64,000 bases of DNA from contig NZ_JAACYA010000001.1 of assembly GCF_016617615.1 (NCBI RefSeq), positions 310,001 through 374,000 of the forward strand, given 5' to 3'. Within the stretch, counting starts at the first letter, position 1. The number at the start of each line of letters is the position of its first letter. Both the position numbers and the translations under genes were made by a program. This document shows, in pieces, positions 1-8,903 of this stretch. The notes below the pieces were generated by a model. It made no database searches, was not told the DNA's origin, and saw only the letters and a program-made list of their open reading frames with translations. This DNA comes from Persephonella atlantica (lineage in GTDB: Bacteria > Aquificota > Aquificia > Aquificales > Hydrogenothermaceae).

Positions 1-1
1 C

Positions 2-289
2 TTAAGAAAATCCTACATAGCCCTTGAACATTACAACTTAGGCCTTAGTTATTACAAGCTAAAAGATTTTGATAAAGCTCTGCAACACCTGAAAGAAGCT
101 TACAACATATACAGCAGTCTAAAGGACAAAAAATCTGTAGCTGATTCAGCTTACTATATTGCCAAAAGTTACTACAAAAAAGGAGATTTACAGAAAGCCA
201 AAAGAGTATTAGAAAAAAATCTTCCCACTGCAAGACAGACAGGAAGGGTAGGCTCTTACACAAAACTTCTAAAGAAGATTGGAGGTTAG
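2..289 (+). CDS. C-terminal part of a TPR-repeat protein (5' end outside window)
   Basis: An open frame enters from the left edge and ends at TAG 287-289, giving the last 95 residues. They form helical tetratricopeptide-type repeats, with pattern A-L-x-x-Y-x-L-G-x-x-Y-Y-K-x-x-D-F-x-K-A-L and a second unit Y-Y-I-A-K-S-Y-Y-K-K-G-D-L-x-K-A. TPRs are protein-interaction scaffolds, so the specific role cannot be told from this fragment. The next gene (sfsA) starts around the stop codon, so the two are probably co-transcribed. The family call is fairly safe; the function is unknown. Confidence 0.75.
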   Translation, partial: LRKSYIALEHYNLGLSYYKLKDFDKALQHLKEAYNIYSSLKDKKSVADSAYYIAKSYYKKGDLQKAKRVLEKNLPTARQTGRVGSYTKLLKKIGG

Positions 290-290
290 G

Positions 291-977
291 TTGAAACTTT
301 TCAGTCTAAACAGTTTAGGAAAGCTTGAAGAGGCAACATTTGTTGAAAGACCAAACAGATTTACTGCCATATGCAGAAAAGATGGAAAAAATATCAGATG
401 TCACGTGGCAGATTCAGGAAGACTAAAAGAGATACTGACAGAGGGAAGAAAGCTCCTTGTTGTAAAAAATCCCCCAGATTTGAAAACAGATTACAAAATC
501 CTTGCCGCAAAAATGGAAGAAGGCTGGATACTGCTCAACACATCCCTGCATTCAAAAATAGGTAAAGAGGCAATAAAAAATGGGGTGTTAGGATTTATTC
601 CAAAGGAGATTAAAACAGAGGTTAAGTGGGGAAACAGCAGAATTGATTATCTAATAGATAGTAACACATTCGTTGAACTTAAAGGAAGTAATCTTCTTGT
701 TGGGAATAGATGTATTTTTCCCGATGCACCAACAGAGAGAGGAACAAAACATCTTAGGGAACTAATAGATGCTGTGAAGGATGGATATTCAGCTATCATA
801 ATGATTATGGCTTTAAGGGATTGCGAATGTTTCCAGACCAATAAAAAGTTAGATCCTCAGTTTTCTGAAATATTTGAAATGGCTTTAAATTCTGGTGTCA
901 GATTTCTGGCATTTAAGATAGAAATCAATCGTGATTATGATATTGTCCTGAAAGATAAAATTCCCCTCTGCAGGTAA
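291..977 (+). CDS. sfsA: SfsA family protein (sugar fermentation stimulation protein homologue)
   Basis: 228 residues, the usual SfsA length. The N-terminal OB-like part carries the family pattern F-V-x-R-x-N-R-F, then C-H-V-A-D-S-G-R-L; the C-terminal nuclease-like part has I-D-Y-L-I, V-E-L-K and F-P-D-A-P-T-E-R-G-x-K-H-L, matching the family's conserved acidic/Lys and RGxxHL motifs. The E. coli protein binds DNA and was named for an effect on maltose use; a nuclease role is suggested only by fold. I chose TTG 291 because GGAGG at 281-285 lies 5 nt upstream. An in-frame TTG at 279 is possible but would precede that site. Confidence 0.9.
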   Translation: MKLFSLNSLGKLEEATFVERPNRFTAICRKDGKNIRCHVADSGRLKEILTEGRKLLVVKNPPDLKTDYKILAAKMEEGWILLNTSLHSKIGKEAIKNGVLGFIPKEIKTEVKWGNSRIDYLIDSNTFVELKGSNLLVGNRCIFPDAPTERGTKHLRELIDAVKDGYSAIIMIMALRDCECFQTNKKLDPQFSEIFEMALNSGVRFLAFKIEINRDYDIVLKDKIPLCR

Positions 978-979
978 AA

Positions 980-1594
980 ATGGTTAACGAAATCTTTATG
1001 CTTATGAACATTATAGGTTTGATATCCTTTGCTGTTGTAGGTTCTTTCAAAGCTCTCAGGGAAGGACTTGACCTTTTTGGGATAACAGTTCTTGGTATAA
1101 TGACAGCATTAGGTGGTGGCATTACCAGAGATCTCCTGGTTAACCACATCCCCAACGCCCTTAAATCATTTACAGACTTTTCATTTGCTCTGTTTGGAGT
1201 ATGGCTTGCTGTTGTATTTTACCGTATATTTAAGAGGGACATAAGCAACAGATTTTTTATACTGATACCAGATGCCATAGGACTGTCAGCTTTTACAACA
1301 ACAGGGGCATTGATAGCACATGATGCGGGAGTTTCGTTTTTTGGCATTGTTATCCTTGCAACACTGACAGGTATCGGAGGGGGAATGATAAGTGACATAC
1401 TCCTTGGAAAAATCCCTAATGTACTGAAAGATGACTTTTATGCTTCGTGTGCAATAATAGGTGCTGTAGGTTTTTATGTGACTGTTTCTTCTGGATTTGG
1501 TATAAACACCGCATCTGTTGTGTGCGCTTCACTGGTTTTGATGATTAGAATAATGGCAATACTCTATAACTGGAAACTGCCGAGGTTCTCTTGA
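980..1594 (+). CDS. UPF0126/TRIC-like cation channel membrane protein (YicG family)
   Basis: 204 residues, almost wholly hydrophobic, made of two similar three-helix repeats. Each repeat has the family's glycine-rich kinked-helix motif: A-L-G-G-G-I-T-R-D near residue 47 and G-I-G-G-G-M-I-S-D near residue 133, each followed by I-P-N-x-L-K. Prokaryotic members share the fold of TRIC channels, which pass monovalent cations; some YicG-type members are instead described as glycine transporters, so the substrate is open. The stop overlaps the TTG start of the following P-type ATPase by 4 nt, implying translational coupling and a linked function in ion movement. Confidence 0.85.
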   Translation: MVNEIFMLMNIIGLISFAVVGSFKALREGLDLFGITVLGIMTALGGGITRDLLVNHIPNALKSFTDFSFALFGVWLAVVFYRIFKRDISNRFFILIPDAIGLSAFTTTGALIAHDAGVSFFGIVILATLTGIGGGMISDILLGKIPNVLKDDFYASCAIIGAVGFYVTVSSGFGINTASVVCASLVLMIRIMAILYNWKLPRFS

Positions 1595-4095
1595 AGAAAA
1601 TTTATATGTTAACACCACAGGAAGCTTTAGAAGAGCTGAAATCCTCTCCTGGAGGACTTTCCCGGGAAGAAGCAAAAAGGAGACTGATAAAGTACGGCTA
1701 CAACAGATTAGAGGAAGAGAGGGAAAGTCTTCTGATTATCTTTCTACGTCAGTTTAACAATCCCCTTGTTTTTATACTTTTAACAGCTGTTGGCATAACC
1801 TTTTATATGGGTGACAGGTTAGACGCAGGGATTATTTTAGGCATCGTGCTAATCAATGGTATCTTAGGATTTGTTCAGGAAGTAAAAGCAAGAGCCTCTA
1901 TAGAATCTCTCAAAAAAATGACAGAAACACACGCAAAAGTGCTCAGAGATGGCAGAGAGATAGAGATACCTGTCTCTCAGGTTGTTCCCGGTGATATTGT
2001 TTTACTTCAGGAAGGAGATGTTGTACCGGCTGACATCAGACTTATAGACTCAAAAGGTCTTCTTATCGATGAATCTATTTTAACAGGAGAGTCTGTCCCT
2101 GTCACAAAAAATGCAGAAGATATATACGGAGAAGAAGTACCAATCTATAAACAGAAAAACATCCTTTTTAAAGGAACAATTGTTGTTAGAGGAAAGGGAA
2201 AAGGTGTTGTTTATGCAACAGGAAAAAACACAGAGATAGGCAAAATAGCTGAAAAGACAAAGGAAAAATCTCCAGACAGTCCTCTAAATAGAGCATTAAA
2301 ATCTTTTTCTCTAAAATGGATGATACTGCTGTTTTTAATACTTTCGTTTATACTGATATTAGGGATAGTTCAGGAAAGAGATTTATATAAACTGTTTCTT
2401 CTTATCATATCTGAGCTTGTTTCTGCCGTTCCAGAGGGACTTCCCCTTGTGGTTACATTTGTCCTTGTTATTGGTGCTATGGCTCTGGCAAAAAGAAAAA
2501 CATTAGTTAAATATCTGCCTTCTGTTGAAACTTTAGGCAGTGCTACATATATAGTATCAGACAAAACAGGAACTATAACAGAAGGCAGGCTAAAAGTGGA
2601 AGAGTTCAAAGCTGTTGAAGAACTTCCTTTACTGCTCTGTGCTGCTCTTTGCAACGATGCAGATGAAAATAAAGGAGACCCTTTAGAAGTTGCCCTCTTA
2701 AAATGGCTTTCTGATAGAGAGTTTGACTGGAAAAAGGTAAGAAAATCTTACCCAAGAATATGGGAATTTCCCTTTGATGCCAATCTGAGGCTGATGGCAA
2801 CTGTAAATCAGGTGGAAGGCTCTAAATACCTGTTTATAAAAGGGGCTTTTGAAAGTCTAAAAAAAATGTCAACACAGGACAGCTCTTATCTTGAAGAGTG
2901 GCATGACCAGATGGCAGAGAAAGGACTGAGAGTTTTAGCCTTTGGGTATGCAAAAGTAGACAACATCCCAGAAACTATCATGCAGGTAAAGATAAAAATT
3001 GTAGGGTTAGTAGGATTTATAGACCCTCCCAAGGAAGGTGTTAAAGAAGCTGTAGAAACAGCCAAGAAAGCAGGAATAAAAGTTATTATGGTTACTGGAG
3101 ATAATCTGAAAACTGCTGTTGCCATTGCAAAAAAAGTATCCATTTACGGGGAAAATGATGTGGCTGTCGAAGGAGATAAAATCTCTGATTATTCAGATGA
3201 GGAGCTGTATAATCTGCTAAAAATAACATCAGTCGTTTCAAGGGCAACACCTGAAGATAAATACAGAATAGTTAAAGTTCTCCAGAGAAACAAAGAGATT
3301 GTTGCGGTAACTGGAGATGGCGTAAATGACGTTCCAGCACTGAAGATAGCTGACCTTGGCATAGCTATGGGAAGCGGAACGGAAGCTGCAAAAGATGTCT
3401 CAAAGATGATAATAACAGACAATAACCTTGCTGTAATCGTTGATGCAGTTAAGCAAGGGAGAACAATAGCCTACAACATAAGAAAAGTTATTTACTACCT
3501 TTTATCCTGCAGTTTTGGTGAGATAATGCTCCTTACTTCAGCATTTTTAATGAAACTTCCCCTCCCTCTATATCCTATACAGATACTCTGGATAAATCTC
3601 GTTACAGAGGGAGTACAGGACAAAACATTCGCATTCAGCAAAGAAGAAAAAAACCTGATGGAAGAAAAGCCAAAAAAACCAGAAAAAACATTTTTTGATA
3701 GAAAACAGCTATTTGATATTATTTTTACTGCATTTTTTATGGGGGGAATAAACTTTTTGCTGTTTATGTATCTGCTGAAGATTACATCTTACGAAAAAGC
3801 TGTAACTATAACGTTTACATCTCTTATAGCAAATCAGTGGTTTAATGGATTTCAGTCAATAAGAATAGAACCATTTTTGAAAAATCTGAAAAAAAGCTTC
3901 ACAGTCAATCCATACATGTATTTAGGTGTATCTATAGGCGTTATCCTTCAGCTACTTGCCATTTATGTTTTCCCCCAGTGGCTTCACACAGTTCCAATGA
4001 GTTTAGAAGATTGGAAATACGTTCTGTTAACTTCTGCTGTTTTATTTGGGATAATAGAGATAAAAAAATGGATTGAGTACTTAATAAGGAAATAA
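1591..4095 (+). CDS. P-type (IIA, SERCA-like) cation-transporting ATPase, probable Ca2+ pump
   Basis: 834 residues with the complete P2A layout: N-terminal cation-ATPase domain with L-S-x-x-E-A-x-x-R-L-x-x-Y-G-x-N, actuator loop L-T-G-E-S-V-P-V, membrane segment M4 with V-P-E-G-L-P, phosphorylation motif S-D-K-T-G-T (Asp324), hinge T-G-D-G-V-N-D-V-P-A-L, and four C-terminal helices. The M6 motif reads L-W-I-N-L-V-T-E-G, where SERCA has N-x-x-T-D; the Asp-to-Glu change keeps a carboxylate but could alter ion preference. Starts at TTG 1591, overlapping the TRIC-like gene, and is followed 2 nt after its stop by a CaCA exchanger. Ca2+ is the best guess; Mn2+ or a monovalent ion cannot be excluded. 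Confidence 0.9.
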   Translation: MKKIYMLTPQEALEELKSSPGGLSREEAKRRLIKYGYNRLEEERESLLIIFLRQFNNPLVFILLTAVGITFYMGDRLDAGIILGIVLINGILGFVQEVKARASIESLKKMTETHAKVLRDGREIEIPVSQVVPGDIVLLQEGDVVPADIRLIDSKGLLIDESILTGESVPVTKNAEDIYGEEVPIYKQKNILFKGTIVVRGKGKGVVYATGKNTEIGKIAEKTKEKSPDSPLNRALKSFSLKWMILLFLILSFILILGIVQERDLYKLFLLIISELVSAVPEGLPLVVTFVLVIGAMALAKRKTLVKYLPSVETLGSATYIVSDKTGTITEGRLKVEEFKAVEELPLLLCAALCNDADENKGDPLEVALLKWLSDREFDWKKVRKSYPRIWEFPFDANLRLMATVNQVEGSKYLFIKGAFESLKKMSTQDSSYLEEWHDQMAEKGLRVLAFGYAKVDNIPETIMQVKIKIVGLVGFIDPPKEGVKEAVETAKKAGIKVIMVTGDNLKTAVAIAKKVSIYGENDVAVEGDKISDYSDEELYNLLKITSVVSRATPEDKYRIVKVLQRNKEIVAVTGDGVNDVPALKIADLGIAMGSGTEAAKDVSKMIITDNNLAVIVDAVKQGRTIAYNIRKVIYYLLSCSFGEIMLLTSAFLMKLPLPLYPIQILWINLVTEGVQDKTFAFSKEEKNLMEEKPKKPEKTFFDRKQLFDIIFTAFFMGGINFLLFMYLLKITSYEKAVTITFTSLIANQWFNGFQSIRIEPFLKNLKKSFTVNPYMYLGVSIGVILQLLAIYVFPQWLHTVPMSLEDWKYVLLTSAVLFGIIEIKKWIEYLIRK

Positions 4096-4097
4096 AT

Positions 4098-5090
4098 ATG
4101 CTTTGGATACTGTTTTTGTTTCTCACAGTGGTAATATTTCTATCAGGGAAAAATTTAGTTAAATATGGAGACATACTTGCTGAAAAGCTCAATTTAGGAA
4201 GAACCATTGTAGGTATCGTGTTTGTTGCATCTATAACTTCTCTGCCGGAGCTTATTACAGGCATCAGTGCTGTAACTTATGCTGACTCTCCTGATATTGC
4301 AGCAGGAGACATATTCGGCAGTTGTATGTTTAATCTCCTTATTCTTGCGCTACTTGACGGATTTGTAAGAGGAAAACCTATCACAACAAAGGTTCACCAC
4401 GGATTAACCTTATCTGCCAGTTTTGGTATTATCCTAATAACAGTTTCTGCTATGTCAATATTTTTAAGAGATAAAATACCTGTATTAGGCTGGGTGTCTT
4501 ACAGCTCTTTTTTTATTATTGCACTTTACATGTTGGCAATATGGATAATTACCAATTACGAAAAAAGATTTCTTATATCAAATATTGAAAAAGCTGCTGA
4601 AGAGCTTGAGTACAGCCACATATCCCTAAAAGAAACAGCAGTAAAGTACAGTATAAATGCTGTCATAATAGTTTTTGCAGCTGCATTGCTACCAAAAGTT
4701 GGTAAAGAGATAGCACATCAGCATGGAATGACAGAAACATTTTTTGGAACATTCTTTATGGCTCTATCAACTTCATTACCTGAAGTATCAGTGTCTATTG
4801 CAGCAATAAAAATGAACATGGTTACAATATCTGTAGCAAATTTACTCGGTAGTAATATTTTTAACATTCTTATCCTTGCCATTGACGACTTTTTTTATAC
4901 AAAAGGCTCTTTGTTTGCTTTGATGGATGTGGATAATCTGTTTTCAGCAGGTATAGCAACAATTATGACAGCCATCGTTATTATCGGACTTATTTACAGA
5001 GCCGAAAAAAAGATGTTTATACTTGCCTATGAATCTGTAGCGTTGATAGGAGCGTATCTTTTAGGTGTTATTATTCTGTACGTTCTTTAG
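4098..5090 (+). CDS. CaCA-family sodium/calcium (cation) exchanger
   Basis: 330 residues, about ten membrane helices in two inverted halves. Both alpha-repeats are present: A-S-I-T-S-L-P-E-L-I-T-G with G-D-I-F-G-S-C-M-F-N-L in the first half, and A-L-S-T-S-L-P-E-V-S-V-S with N-L-L-G-S-N-I-F-N in the second. The two Glu residues of S-L-P-E are the ion-binding positions of the YrbG/NCX family. The ATG follows AAGGAAATAAAT. It sits directly behind the SERCA-like pump, so the two probably extrude the same ion by ATP and by ion gradient. Sodium, proton or potassium could be the counter-ion. Confidence 0.88.
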   Translation: MLWILFLFLTVVIFLSGKNLVKYGDILAEKLNLGRTIVGIVFVASITSLPELITGISAVTYADSPDIAAGDIFGSCMFNLLILALLDGFVRGKPITTKVHHGLTLSASFGIILITVSAMSIFLRDKIPVLGWVSYSSFFIIALYMLAIWIITNYEKRFLISNIEKAAEELEYSHISLKETAVKYSINAVIIVFAAALLPKVGKEIAHQHGMTETFFGTFFMALSTSLPEVSVSIAAIKMNMVTISVANLLGSNIFNILILAIDDFFYTKGSLFALMDVDNLFSAGIATIMTAIVIIGLIYRAEKKMFILAYESVALIGAYLLGVIILYVL

Positions 5091-5101
5091 TGGAGGAAAA
5101 A

Positions 5102-6274
5102 ATGCTACTAAAAAATAAAAAAATACTAATCGGTATAACAGGTTCAATAGCTGCATACAAAGCCTGTGAAATAGTTAGACATCTGCAAAAAAAAGGAGCA
5201 CAAGTAAGGGTATGTATGACTCCTTCAGCAACAGAGTTTGTTGGAAGTTTAACTTTCAGAGCACTTACAGGAGAAGATGTATTAATAGACTGGAAAGACG
5301 GCAAAACAGGTCTGGAGCACATATTCTGGGCACGGTGGGCTGACAGCTTTGTTATTGCTCCTGCAACAGCAAACACAATAGCAAAGGTAAGGACAGGTAT
5401 AGCAGACAGCTTTCTAACATCAGTAGCTCTTGCTTACGACAAGAGTATAGTGTTTGCTCCAGCAATGAATACACAGATGTACAGGTCTAATCAGACACAG
5501 GAAAATATAAACATCTTGAGGAAGTGGGGTCATCTATTTGTAGAGCCTTCAGAGGGAGAACTGGCATGTGGTGAAGAAGGAGAAGGAAAACTGGCAGAAG
5601 TGGAAGATATTGAAACAGTAGTACTGAAATCTATACTCCCTCAGTATCTAAAAAATAAAAAAGTCCTTATAACTGCAGGAGGAACAAGAGAGTATTTTGA
5701 TCCCATAAGGTACATATCCAACGCATCCTCTGGCCAGATGGGTTATGCTCTTACAAAAATCGCTTATGCAATGGGTGGTGATGTGACCCTCATATCAGCA
5801 CCAACAAACCTGAAAAAACCTTATGGAATAACAGTAGTAGATGTTATATCAGCAGAAGATATGTACAGGGAAGTCATCAAAAGGGCAGAAAAAGCAGATG
5901 TTATAATAATGAATGCAGCAGTCGCAGATTTTAGACCAGAAAGTTTTAGCAGAGAAAAACTGAAAAAATCCAAAGAGAAATCTGTCGTACATCTCAAACC
6001 TAACCCTGACATACTGAAAAAATTGGGAGAGATAAAGAAAAAAGATCAGATACTAATAGGGTTTGCTGCAGAAAGCACAGATGTTATTGAGAATGCGAAG
6101 GATAAACTCATTAGAAAAAATCTTGATTACATAATTGCAAATGAACTGGATGTGTTCAGTAAAAAGATACACAGAGGCTGGATTATTAACAGAAGAGGTG
6201 ATATTACAGAAATCCCTGAAATGGACAAAGAAAGCTCAGCCTTCCTTATATTAGAAAAAATATTTAAGAGGTGA
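5102..6274 (+). CDS. coaBC: Bifunctional phosphopantothenoylcysteine decarboxylase / phosphopantothenate-cysteine ligase
   Basis: 390 residues. The N-terminal flavoprotein domain (about 1-190) begins G-I-T-G-S-I-A-A-Y-K, has the P-A-T-A-N-T motif with flavin-contacting residues, P-A-M-N-T-Q-M and the lid L-A-C-G-E-E-G-x-G. The C-terminal ligase domain (about 190-390) starts I-T-A-G-G-T-R-E, has I-S-N-A-S-S-G-Q-M-G and A-A-V-A-D-F-R-P. It makes 4'-phosphopantetheine for coenzyme A; panC lies at 29.7-30.6 kb. ATG 5102 is preferred over GTG 5090 because GGAGG (5092-5096) lies just before it. The GTG would place that site inside the coding region. Confidence 0.95.
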   Translation: MLLKNKKILIGITGSIAAYKACEIVRHLQKKGAQVRVCMTPSATEFVGSLTFRALTGEDVLIDWKDGKTGLEHIFWARWADSFVIAPATANTIAKVRTGIADSFLTSVALAYDKSIVFAPAMNTQMYRSNQTQENINILRKWGHLFVEPSEGELACGEEGEGKLAEVEDIETVVLKSILPQYLKNKKVLITAGGTREYFDPIRYISNASSGQMGYALTKIAYAMGGDVTLISAPTNLKKPYGITVVDVISAEDMYREVIKRAEKADVIIMNAAVADFRPESFSREKLKKSKEKSVVHLKPNPDILKKLGEIKKKDQILIGFAAESTDVIENAKDKLIRKNLDYIIANELDVFSKKIHRGWIINRRGDITEIPEMDKESSAFLILEKIFKR

Positions 6275-6279
6275 GAGAT

Positions 6280-6768
6280 ATGGAGTTTAAAGAGACAGAC
6301 CTTCCGGGAATTGGTAAGAAATACTCAATAATCACATCATCGGGAGACAAAATCACCGTTATAATGCATATTACAGGTAAAAGAGAAATATTTGTGTTTG
6401 AACCTGACGATTATGACGAACCTTCCTGTGATGTTGTCCTTTCTGAGGAAGAAGCCAATCAGCTTGGTTCTGTTCTTATGGGAGCATACTACAGACCAGA
6501 GCAGGAAAAAGAAAAAGAGGTACTGATAGAAAATTTAGCCATCGAATGGATAAAAGTACCCCAGAGCTCTCCTCTGACAGAAAAAAGTATTAAAGAGGCA
6601 GACATAAGGAAAAGATCTGGCGTCACGGTTATAGCTATAATAAAAAAGGATAAAACGATAATAAATCCCAGACCAGATGAGATAATTTCTGCAGGAGATA
6701 CACTCGTTGTTGTAGGAACAAGGGAACAGGTTGAGAACTTCATCAGGGAGTTTGGTCTGAATGCATGA
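6280..6768 (+). CDS. khtT: KhtT-like regulatory subunit of a K+/H+ antiporter (RCK_C/TrkA_C domain)
   Basis: 162 residues. The N-terminus E-T-D-L-P-G-I-G-K-K-Y matches the Bacillus KhtT start, followed by a small beta-rich domain and G-K-R-E-I-F-V-F. The C-terminal TrkA_C domain (about 80-162) carries G-V-T-V-I-A-I-I-K and A-G-D-T-L-V-V-V-G. KhtT proteins gate the membrane subunit KhtU in response to nucleotide and pH. Here the gene overlaps the antiporter gene by 8 nt, the same order as khtTU. ATG 6280 is chosen for the GAGGTGA site 5 nt upstream; GTG 6271 overlaps that site and is less likely. Confidence 0.9.
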   Translation: MEFKETDLPGIGKKYSIITSSGDKITVIMHITGKREIFVFEPDDYDEPSCDVVLSEEEANQLGSVLMGAYYRPEQEKEKEVLIENLAIEWIKVPQSSPLTEKSIKEADIRKRSGVTVIAIIKKDKTIINPRPDEIISAGDTLVVVGTREQVENFIREFGLNA

Positions 6769-7954
6769 GACTTTTCCTTTTTTAATGTTATTCGGATTCT
6801 TAAATCTCGCACTTTTTGTAGCTGGTGTTCTGGGAAAGATTTTTAGGTTTCCTCCTATCATTTTCTATATACTGGCCGGTGTTGTACTGGGTAGCTTCAT
6901 ACATGCTGAAAAAGCCATTGAGATTTTTAGTGAGATAGGGATTGTTCTCCTTTTTTTCTATCTGGGTCTTGAGTTTAATCTTCAAAGAGCAATGTCTACC
7001 GCAAAGAAGATATGGTCTATTGGACTTCTTGACCTGTTTTTTAACTTTTTCCTAATTTTCTCCATGATGATGATGATGGGATTTGATCTTTTCACTTCTA
7101 TTCTGGCAGGAGGTGTTGCCTATGCATCATCCTCTGCAATCACTACAAAAATTATCGTTGACAACCGCAGAATTGCAAACCCTGAAACAGAACTTATTTT
7201 AGGACTGATGGTGTTTGAAGATATAGCTGCTCCTGTACTGCTGGCAGTAATTGCTGCAATGTCAATGGGAATTGAACCGTCCATAACATCATTAGGAATC
7301 ATTTTTCTGAAAATATCAGCTGTTTTCCTGTTTTCTATCCTGGTTGCATACTATATGAAAGACATTATAGCCCGTTTTATTGATAGATTTATAAATGAGG
7401 AAGTATTTACGCTGTTTTCCATAGGAGGTTTGATATTCTTTGCAGGATTTACGCAGTATCTGGGACTTTCAGAAGCTCTTGGGGCATTTCTGATGGGTAT
7501 GATTGTTTCAGAATCGGGAAAATCTCATGAGATAGAAAAGACAATGTTCACAATCAGAGACCTTGCTGTTGCGATATTTTTCTTTCTGTTTGGTGCAGGG
7601 ATACAGTTTGGAGGAGAGTTTTCCCCAAAAATGATATTAGCCCTCATCCTTATGGTAATCTTATCCATAATAGGCAAGTTTTTAACAGGGTTTATAGGAG
7701 GTCTTATATATGGCTTATCAAAAAGAAAATCACTCGAGACGGGATTTTCCATCATAAACAGAGGTGAATTTTCTGTTGTAATGTCAAAGTTTTCTCCATC
7801 TGTTATGGTTCCATTTATAGGTGTTTATGTTTTTATCATGGCTTTTATAGGAATAATCTTAGCCCAGTATGCACCAAAACTGTCTAATCTGATAATACCT
7901 AAGAAAAAGAAGAAAAAGAAAAGGAAAGTCGTTGATGAAGCAGTTGCCGAATGA
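6761..7954 (+). CDS. khtU: CPA2-family K+(cation)/H+ antiporter, KhtU-like membrane subunit
   Basis: 397 residues with about twelve membrane helices of the Na_H_Exchanger fold. Visible family patterns are P-P-I-I-F-Y-I-L-A-G-V-V-L-G in helix 2, F-L-G-L-E-F-N type segment Y-L-G-L-E-F-N, and A-S-S-S-A-I-T-T in the discontinuous helix. A run of five Met lies in one helix (nt 7064-7078). The protein ends in a basic tail with seven consecutive Lys encoded by an almost pure A/G tract (about 7900-7929). Unlike KefB/C it has no RCK domain; the regulator is the separate KhtT gene upstream. Likely exports K+ (or another monovalent cation) in exchange for protons. Confidence 0.88.
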   Translation: MHETFPFLMLFGFLNLALFVAGVLGKIFRFPPIIFYILAGVVLGSFIHAEKAIEIFSEIGIVLLFFYLGLEFNLQRAMSTAKKIWSIGLLDLFFNFFLIFSMMMMMGFDLFTSILAGGVAYASSSAITTKIIVDNRRIANPETELILGLMVFEDIAAPVLLAVIAAMSMGIEPSITSLGIIFLKISAVFLFSILVAYYMKDIIARFIDRFINEEVFTLFSIGGLIFFAGFTQYLGLSEALGAFLMGMIVSESGKSHEIEKTMFTIRDLAVAIFFFLFGAGIQFGGEFSPKMILALILMVILSIIGKFLTGFIGGLIYGLSKRKSLETGFSIINRGEFSVVMSKFSPSVMVPFIGVYVFIMAFIGIILAQYAPKLSNLIIPKKKKKKKRKVVDEAVAE

Positions 7955-8903
7955 TATATATAGAGCAAAACACACAGTTATCAAAGCTATCAGGAACTAC
8001 TTTGAAAAAACAGGAAGTATAGAGGTCTTTACCCCTTATCTGAATAAATTCCCTAATTTAGACCCGAATATTTATCCAGTAGAGTGCACTGTTGAAAAAT
8101 CTGACGGCAAAAAGATTACTGCCTACCTACATACATCCCCAGAATACAACATGAAAAAACTACTCTCCAAAATAAAGCATGACATACACCAGATATGCCA
8201 TGTATTCAGGAATTTCGAAGGTTCAGACAGACATACAGTTGAGTTTATGATGCTTGAATGGTACAGATTAGGGTACAACCTTGAAGATCTGATGGAAGAC
8301 AGTAAAAATATTTTTATAGAAACAGCACTGTCTCTGTCTGGCAAACCTGCTGTATCATTCAGAGGAAGGGAATACAACATTGAGAAATGGGAAAAGATAA
8401 CTGTTGATGAAGCATTTTACAGATATACAGGGATTTACCCGGATGATTTTGAAGGTCTTGTTCGATTTCTTAAAAACTCACCTACACATCACTGTATAAG
8501 CAATGATTATGAAACTGTTTTTTACACTGTTTACGCCTTTTATGTTGAACCTAAACTGGGAATAGAAAAACCAACCTTTATATATGACTACCCTCCTCAA
8601 TTTTCTGCCCTTGCAAAGATTGAAAATGGCAAAGGAAAGCGATTTGAGGCTTACATAGGAGGAGTTGAACTCATCAATGGATATTACGAAATAAATAACA
8701 CTACAGAGCTGAGGAAAAGACTGGAGAAAGATAGAAACGAAAAGGCAAAAAAAGGCAGAGAATACCCTGTCGATGAAGAATTTATAAACAGTTGCAAAAA
8801 TATACCGGAATTTAGCGGTGCTTCCCTTGGTATTGACAGACTCCTTATGGTCTTATTAAATAAAGAAAAAATTCATGAAGTCCAGGGTTTAAATTGGATA
8901 TAG
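7935..8903 (+). CDS. epmA: EpmA/GenX-type lysyl-tRNA-synthetase-like ligase (elongation factor P lysylation)
   Basis: 322 residues forming only the catalytic domain of a class II lysyl-tRNA synthetase, without the anticodon-binding OB domain, which is the EpmA (PoxA/GenX) architecture. Motif 2 region is H-V-F-R-N-F-E-G-S-D-R-H-T-V-E-F, and motif 3 is G-A-S-L-G-I-D-R-L-L-M. EpmA attaches (R)-beta-lysine to EF-P Lys34 in E. coli. Neither efp nor the epmB aminomutase is in this window. ATG 7935 follows the purine tract that encodes the KhtU Lys tail and supplies an AAGGA-type site. Its placement between K+ transport genes is odd; a diverged function is possible. Confidence 0.82.
   Translation: MKQLPNDIYRAKHTVIKAIRNYFEKTGSIEVFTPYLNKFPNLDPNIYPVECTVEKSDGKKITAYLHTSPEYNMKKLLSKIKHDIHQICHVFRNFEGSDRHTVEFMMLEWYRLGYNLEDLMEDSKNIFIETALSLSGKPAVSFRGREYNIEKWEKITVDEAFYRYTGIYPDDFEGLVRFLKNSPTHHCISNDYETVFYTVYAFYVEPKLGIEKPTFIYDYPPQFSALAKIENGKGKRFEAYIGGVELINGYYEINNTTELRKRLEKDRNEKAKKGREYPVDEEFINSCKNIPEFSGASLGIDRLLMVLLNKEKIHEVQGLNWI

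Noticed and set aside
7064-7078. ATG triplet repeat in khtU as a contingency locus
   Set aside because: Five ATG triplets change length in steps of three, so the frame would be kept; too short for likely phase variation.
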